Assembly: GCA_013698195.1 (NCBI GenBank)
Contig: JACCVK010000204.1
Location: forward strand, 1-8,805
Length of the DNA stretch: 8,805 bases
DNA from: Actinomycetota bacterium
Lineage (GTDB): Bacteria; Actinomycetota; Thermoleophilia; Gaiellales; Gaiellaceae
Direction: 5' to 3'
The position numbers and the translations under genes are program-made. Within the stretch, counting starts at the first letter, position 1, and each line of letters opens with the position of its first letter. The notes under the pieces are model-generated. The model saw only the letters and a list, made by a program, of their open reading frames with translations, was not told the origin of the DNA and did not search any database. This document shows positions 6,571 through 8,805 of this stretch, one piece after another.

Positions 6571-6584
6571 CTCGCTCGAGCGAG
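6571..6584. repeat. 14-bp palindrome between divergent starts
   Basis: CTCGCTCGAGCGAG is a perfect palindrome lying 8 bp upstream of the carbonic anhydrase ATG and 44 bp upstream of the RibD-like GTG, inside their shared 66-bp gap. It could be an operator for a dimeric regulator of either gene. In GC-rich DNA such repeats also arise by chance. Confidence 0.35.
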
Positions 6585-6628
6585 GTAGAGGGGACGACGC
6601 CGGCAGCCGCGAACGAAGGACGTGAATC

Positions 6629-7187
6629 GTGAGCCTCACTCAGTACTACACAGCGACCTCGCTCGACGGCTTCATCGCCGACTCCGAGAACTCGCTGGAC
6701 TGGCTGTTTACCCGCAAGCGAGAAGATGATGGGCCGTTGAACTACGGCGAGTTCATCGCCCGCGTCGGGGCGATGGCGATGGGATCTACGACGTACGACT
6801 GGATCCTCGACCACGAGTTCGCGGCCAAGGATCCGGCAGAGTGGAAGTGGCCGTATGACATCCCGTGCTGGGTCTTTACGCATCGGCAGCTGCGGGTCGT
6901 CCCCGACTCGGGAAATCGAGTTCACGAGCGCGGACGTCGCATCGGTGCACAGCGAGATGGTCAGCGCCGCCGGGGGGCAGAACATCTGGATCGTCGGCGG
7001 GGGAGACCTGGCCGGTCAGTTCGCAGACGCCGGGCTGCTGGACGAGGTCATCGTGATGATCGCGCCGGTCACGCTAGGTGGGGGCGCGCCCCTGCTACCC
7101 CGCCGGATCGAGCTGTGTCTGGACGAGCTCGGACGGAACGGCGACTTCGCCTGTGCCAGGTTCTCTGTCGTGCGCTCACCCGCATAA
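6629..7187 (+). pseudogene. RibD C-terminal / dihydrofolate-reductase-like protein, split by a frameshift
   Basis: Two frames make one protein of about 185 residues related to the RibD C-terminal domain, an NADPH-dependent reductase fold (often just called dihydrofolate reductase family in actinobacteria). The first part begins at GTG 6629 (QYYTATSLDGFIADSENSLDW), passes MAMGSTTYDW, and reads to WVFTHRQLRVVPDSG. The second starts at IEFTSADVASVH and contains the nucleotide-binding IWIVGGGDLAGQ and the conserved VTLGGGAPLLP before TAA at 7185-7187. Between about 6901 and 6914 there is one base too many; deleting one A of the AAA run gives ...PDSG-IEFTSAD. The GTG start is well supported by GAAGGA at 6615-6620, eight bases upstream. 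The substrate is unknown. As written, the reductase lacks its C-terminal half; a sequencing error would make it intact. Confidence 0.85.
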
Positions 7188-7254
7188 GTCGGATCCCGAG
7201 CGCTCTCAATGGTGTCCTAGACCGCACGCCTCACCTGAGCACCATGTCGAGGTT

Positions 7255-7277
7255 TTGGTTGACACGACCATAACCAA
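7255..7277. promoter_or_regulatory. Operator-like inverted repeat over the -35 box
   Basis: TTGGTT (7255-7260) and AACCAA (7272-7277) are perfect 6-bp arms separated by 11 bp. The left arm overlaps the -35 hexamer and the right arm lies in the spacer, so a bound repressor would block RNA polymerase. The nearest regulator is the NrtR-like gene downstream, which suggests autoregulation; this is inferred from position. Confidence 0.45.
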
Positions 7278-7287
7278 GTGCTAGGGT
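7259..7287 (+). promoter_or_regulatory. Strong SigA-type promoter of the NrtR-like operon
   Basis: TTGACA at 7259-7264, a 17-bp spacer, and TAGGGT at 7282-7287 preceded by TG one base upstream (extended -10). TAGGGT is a frequent actinobacterial -10 form. Transcription should begin near 7294, about 270 nt upstream of the regulator's start codon. Hexamers and spacing seen directly; activity inferred. Confidence 0.65.
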
Positions 7288-7345
7288 AACAGTCGCGAAG
7301 ACTAAAACCACCGTAGGGAAGCGCGGACTACGACCTCTCGCGCTG

Positions 7346-7373
7346 GCCCTCGCACCAACATCGCGCCGAGGGC
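7346..7373 (+). ncRNA. GC-rich stem-loop in the leader RNA
   Basis: GCCCTCG (7346-7352) pairs with CGAGGGC (7367-7373) across a 14-nt loop. It lies 16 nt upstream of the AAGGAG site of the small ORF. It may shape access to that ribosome binding site. It matches no riboswitch that I recognise, and only one stem is evident. Confidence 0.3.
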
Positions 7374-7401
7374 TACTACCGGTGCTGAAAAGGAGACCTC
7401 C

Positions 7402-7530
7402 GTGTTCATGCCCACGCTTCCGCTCGACTATCTCGAGCAGATCGACCACGGCGACCGCATTCGCCGGTCGCGCACTCGCCCAGGCGACAGTCGCTTGCGC
7501 CGCAACCCGCGCGGCTGTTCGAGTGAGTAG
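7402..7530 (+). CDS. Small ORF (42 aa) with a good ribosome binding site, possible leader peptide
   Basis: GTG at 7402 is preceded by AAGGAG (7390-7395) at a spacing of six bases, the best ribosome binding site in this leader. The peptide starts MFMPTLPLDYLEQIDHGD and becomes Arg-rich (RIRRSRTRPGDSRLRRN) before TAG at 7528-7530. Third codon positions are strongly G/C, as in neighbouring genes. I recognise no family. An alternative frame open from 7382 also ends at 7570, so a third frameshift joining the two cannot be ruled out. It sits between the promoter and the NrtR-like gene and overlaps a second tiny frame (GTG 7523 to TGA 7570) that in turn overlaps the regulator's ATG, which would allow translational coupling. 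Real translation is plausible but unproven. Confidence 0.4.
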   Translation: MFMPTLPLDYLEQIDHGDRIRRSRTRPGDSRLRRNPRGCSSE

Positions 7531-7566
7531 AGACGACATGCCGACTATCCGGAGAGCCGCTCTCGC

Positions 7567-8322
7567 ATGACCACCAGTAAGCGCACAGCTGGGGAACCGC
7601 CGGTGGGCTACGACCCGTCGCAGTTCCCCGCGTTCGCAGTCACGGTGGACATGGTGATCCTGACCATGTCCGAGAGCTCGTTGCATGTTCTGCTCGTCCG
7701 TCGAGGTGAGGCGCCGTTCGAGGGCATGTGGGCCGTCCCCGGCGGCTTCAAGCGTCCCACCGAGACGTTGGACGAGGCTGCGAAGCGGGAGCTCCGCGAG
7801 GAGACCGGCGTCAACGCCGCGAGCCTGTTGACCCAGTTCGGCGCGTACGGCGACCCCGAGCGCGACCCGCGCATGAACGTCGTGACCGTTGCGTACGTCG
7901 CGGTGCTTCGGGACGTGGGGGCGATCGTTGCCGGCACGGACGCAGCAGACGCCTCCCTGGTCCCAGTATCGGATGTGCTGAACGGGAAGCTTGACCTAGC
8001 GTTCGATCATCGGAGGATCGTGCGGGATGCGATCGAGCGTGTACGCGTCGAGCTCGAGGTCGCGGGCATCGCAACGGCCTTCGTCGGAGCGACGTTCACC
8101 TTGGCCGAGTTGCGGGCTGTGTACGAGGCCGTTTGGGGCGTGCAACTCGACGCCGCGAACTTTCGCCGGAGCATCGTCTCGGAGGACGGTTGGGTGATCC
8201 CGACCGGGCGGCGAGCCCGGCCCGGCCCGGCCGGCGGCAGGCCCGCGGAGCTCTATCGAGCAGGTCGCGCATGGAAGCACGGCGGACCGATCCATCTACA
8301 ACGAACCGACGAGAGGAAATGA
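7567..8322 (+). CDS. NrtR-family regulator: Nudix domain plus winged helix-turn-helix
   Basis: A 251-residue protein in two parts. Residues about 20-150 are a Nudix domain with a complete Nudix box at 60-82: Gly60, Glu66, Arg74-Glu75, Glu78-Glu79, Gly81. It is followed by GDPERDPRMNVVTVAY, typical of ADP-ribose-binding Nudix proteins. Residues about 172-231 are the winged helix typical of NrtR (FTLAELRAVYEAVWGVQLDAANFRRS, then GGRPAELYR). NrtR proteins bind ADP-ribose through the Nudix fold and repress NAD-metabolism genes; many have a degraded box, while this one looks catalytically intact, so it may also hydrolyse ADP-ribose. GGAGAG at 7551-7556 lies ten bases before ATG 7567, and a short upstream frame overlaps the start as ATGA. 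The MDR gene follows after 4 bp, so the two form an operon. A plain Nudix hydrolase is less likely given the winged helix. Confidence 0.87.
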   Translation: MTTSKRTAGEPPVGYDPSQFPAFAVTVDMVILTMSESSLHVLLVRRGEAPFEGMWAVPGGFKRPTETLDEAAKRELREETGVNAASLLTQFGAYGDPERDPRMNVVTVAYVAVLRDVGAIVAGTDAADASLVPVSDVLNGKLDLAFDHRRIVRDAIERVRVELEVAGIATAFVGATFTLAELRAVYEAVWGVQLDAANFRRSIVSEDGWVIPTGRRARPGPAGGRPAELYRAGRAWKHGGPIHLQRTDERK

Positions 8323-8326
8323 ATCC

Positions 8327-8805
8327 ATGAGAGCAGTTGTCCACGACAAGTACGGCCCACCGGAGGTTTTGCGACTCGAGGACGTCGAGCGACCCGAGCC
8401 GGAAGACGACGAGGTCCTCGTCAAGGTTCACGCGACGACGGTTACCAGGAGCGACTGCGGCTTTCGCGCAGCAGAGCCGTTCTTCTCGCGCGCCTTCACG
8501 GGTCTGCGACGACCGAAGCAAAGGAACCTCGGCATGGAGCTGGCCGGCGTGGTCGAGGCGGTCGGCGCGGACGTGTCCGAGTTCGAGGTCGGTGACGACG
8601 TCTTCGGCGTCAGAGGCGGCGCGAACGCCGAGTACATCTGCGTCCGCGAGAGCGGCGTATTGGCGCACAAGCCGGCGGGCATGACCTACGAGGAAGCTGC
8701 CGCGGTTTGCGACGGAGCGATCATCGCGCTGGCGTGCTTGAGAAAAGCCGGCCTGCGCGAAGGGCGGAGCATCCTAATCTACGGGGCTTCCGGCTCCATC
8801 GGAAC
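8327..8805 (+). CDS. Zinc-less MDR oxidoreductase (quinone oxidoreductase-like), partial at window end
   Basis: The first 159 codons of a medium-chain dehydrogenase/reductase, cut by the window end. The N-terminal GroES-like domain begins MRAVVHDKYGPPEVLRLEDV and continues through DDEVLVKVHATTVTRSDCGFRA. The place where zinc alcohol dehydrogenases have the GHE motif reads LGMELAGVVEAVG (68-80), and no structural zinc cysteine cluster is seen, so it is the zinc-less quinone reductase type. GASGSIG at 153-159 is the start of the NAD(P)H-binding Rossmann fold. It would reduce quinones or enones with NAD(P)H; the substrate is unknown. ATG 8327 has GAGAGG at 8311-8316, ten bases upstream, inside the end of the regulator gene, and the gap between the genes is 4 bp. 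Co-transcription with the NrtR-like regulator suggests it is one of its targets. Confidence 0.88.
   Translation, partial: MRAVVHDKYGPPEVLRLEDVERPEPEDDEVLVKVHATTVTRSDCGFRAAEPFFSRAFTGLRRPKQRNLGMELAGVVEAVGADVSEFEVGDDVFGVRGGANAEYICVRESGVLAHKPAGMTYEEAAAVCDGAIIALACLRKAGLREGRSILIYGASGSIG

Larger units (their letters stand above)
7188..7566 (+). other. 379-bp intergenic region with promoter, structured leader and a small ORF
   Basis: No large gene fits here. From left to right it holds about 70 bp without a clear feature, the promoter with its repeat (7255-7287), a predicted transcript leader from about 7294, two short stems (CGTAG/CTACG at 7312-7332 and GCCCTCG/CGAGGGC at 7346-7373), an AAGGAG ribosome binding site at 7390-7395, a 42-codon ORF at 7402-7530, and a 15-codon ORF at 7523-7570 whose TGA overlaps the next start codon. 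The stems are not terminators, since no U-tract follows. I recognise no known riboswitch. Confidence 0.5.

Noticed and set aside
6563..6985. A 141-residue N-terminal extension of the carbonic anhydrase
   Set aside because: The extension is antisense to the RibD-like gene and has no recognisable domain; beta-class enzymes of this type are about 200-220 residues.
7081..7092. GGGGCGCGCCCC palindrome
   Set aside because: It lies inside the conserved LGGGAPLLP coding stretch of the RibD-like gene and is explained by codon choice in GC-rich DNA.
7231..7686. A 151-codon minus-strand frame across the leader and Nudix start
   Set aside because: No recognisable motifs, and it is antisense to the promoter, the small ORF and a well-supported gene.
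8215..8236. CCCGG-rich tandem-like run
   Set aside because: It encodes the Pro/Gly/Ala-rich wing of the NrtR winged helix; a short, compositionally driven run rather than a true repeat.

Overview
The window looks like a stretch of chromosome from a high-GC Gram-positive bacterium, most likely an actinobacterium (possibly a soil or environmental Thermoleophilia-like lineage). The reasons are the strong G/C bias at third codon positions, a LexA box of the Gram-positive type (GAACATATGTTC), several genes without a visible Shine-Dalgarno sequence, and the protein families present. The lineage is inferred; no rRNA, tRNA or phylogenetic marker is present. I see no CRISPR array, insertion sequence, integrase or recognisable defence cassette.

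Layout. (1) Positions 1-587: a promoter and a small unknown protein with a winged-helix-like N-terminus and a coiled-coil C-terminus, visibly less GC-rich than the rest. (2) 687-2939: a divergent pair, DNA polymerase IV (dinB, minus strand) and a serine beta-lactamase-like hydrolase (plus strand), sharing a 45-bp gap. A perfect LexA/SOS palindrome overlaps the dinB start codon. (3) 2945-5895: a cupin protein (minus) divergent from a run of a SAM-dependent methyltransferase, a predicted exported GH3 (NagZ-like) glycosidase overlapping it by ATGA, and a GNAT acetyltransferase broken by one frameshift. (4) 5915-7187: a beta-class carbonic anhydrase (minus) divergent from a RibD/dihydrofolate-reductase-like protein that is also frameshifted. 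The carbonic anhydrase and the GNAT gene converge, and their stop codons sit in the two arms of one perfect 10-bp inverted repeat. (5) 7188-8805: a strong promoter with an embedded inverted repeat, a leader of about 270 nt holding a small ORF with a good ribosome binding site, an NrtR-type regulator (Nudix domain plus winged helix), and a zinc-less quinone oxidoreductase-like MDR protein cut by the window end.

How they work together. Most genes look like housekeeping or accessory metabolism in short units. The points with most regulatory content are the SOS box between dinB and the hydrolase, and the NrtR locus, where an operator-like repeat overlaps the -35 box and a small ORF and translational overlap precede the regulator. 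The two frameshifts lie within about 1.3 kb and have opposite sign; either sequencing error or real gene decay could explain them. I did not find a convincing new multi-gene system; the candidates are listed as findings with their limits.
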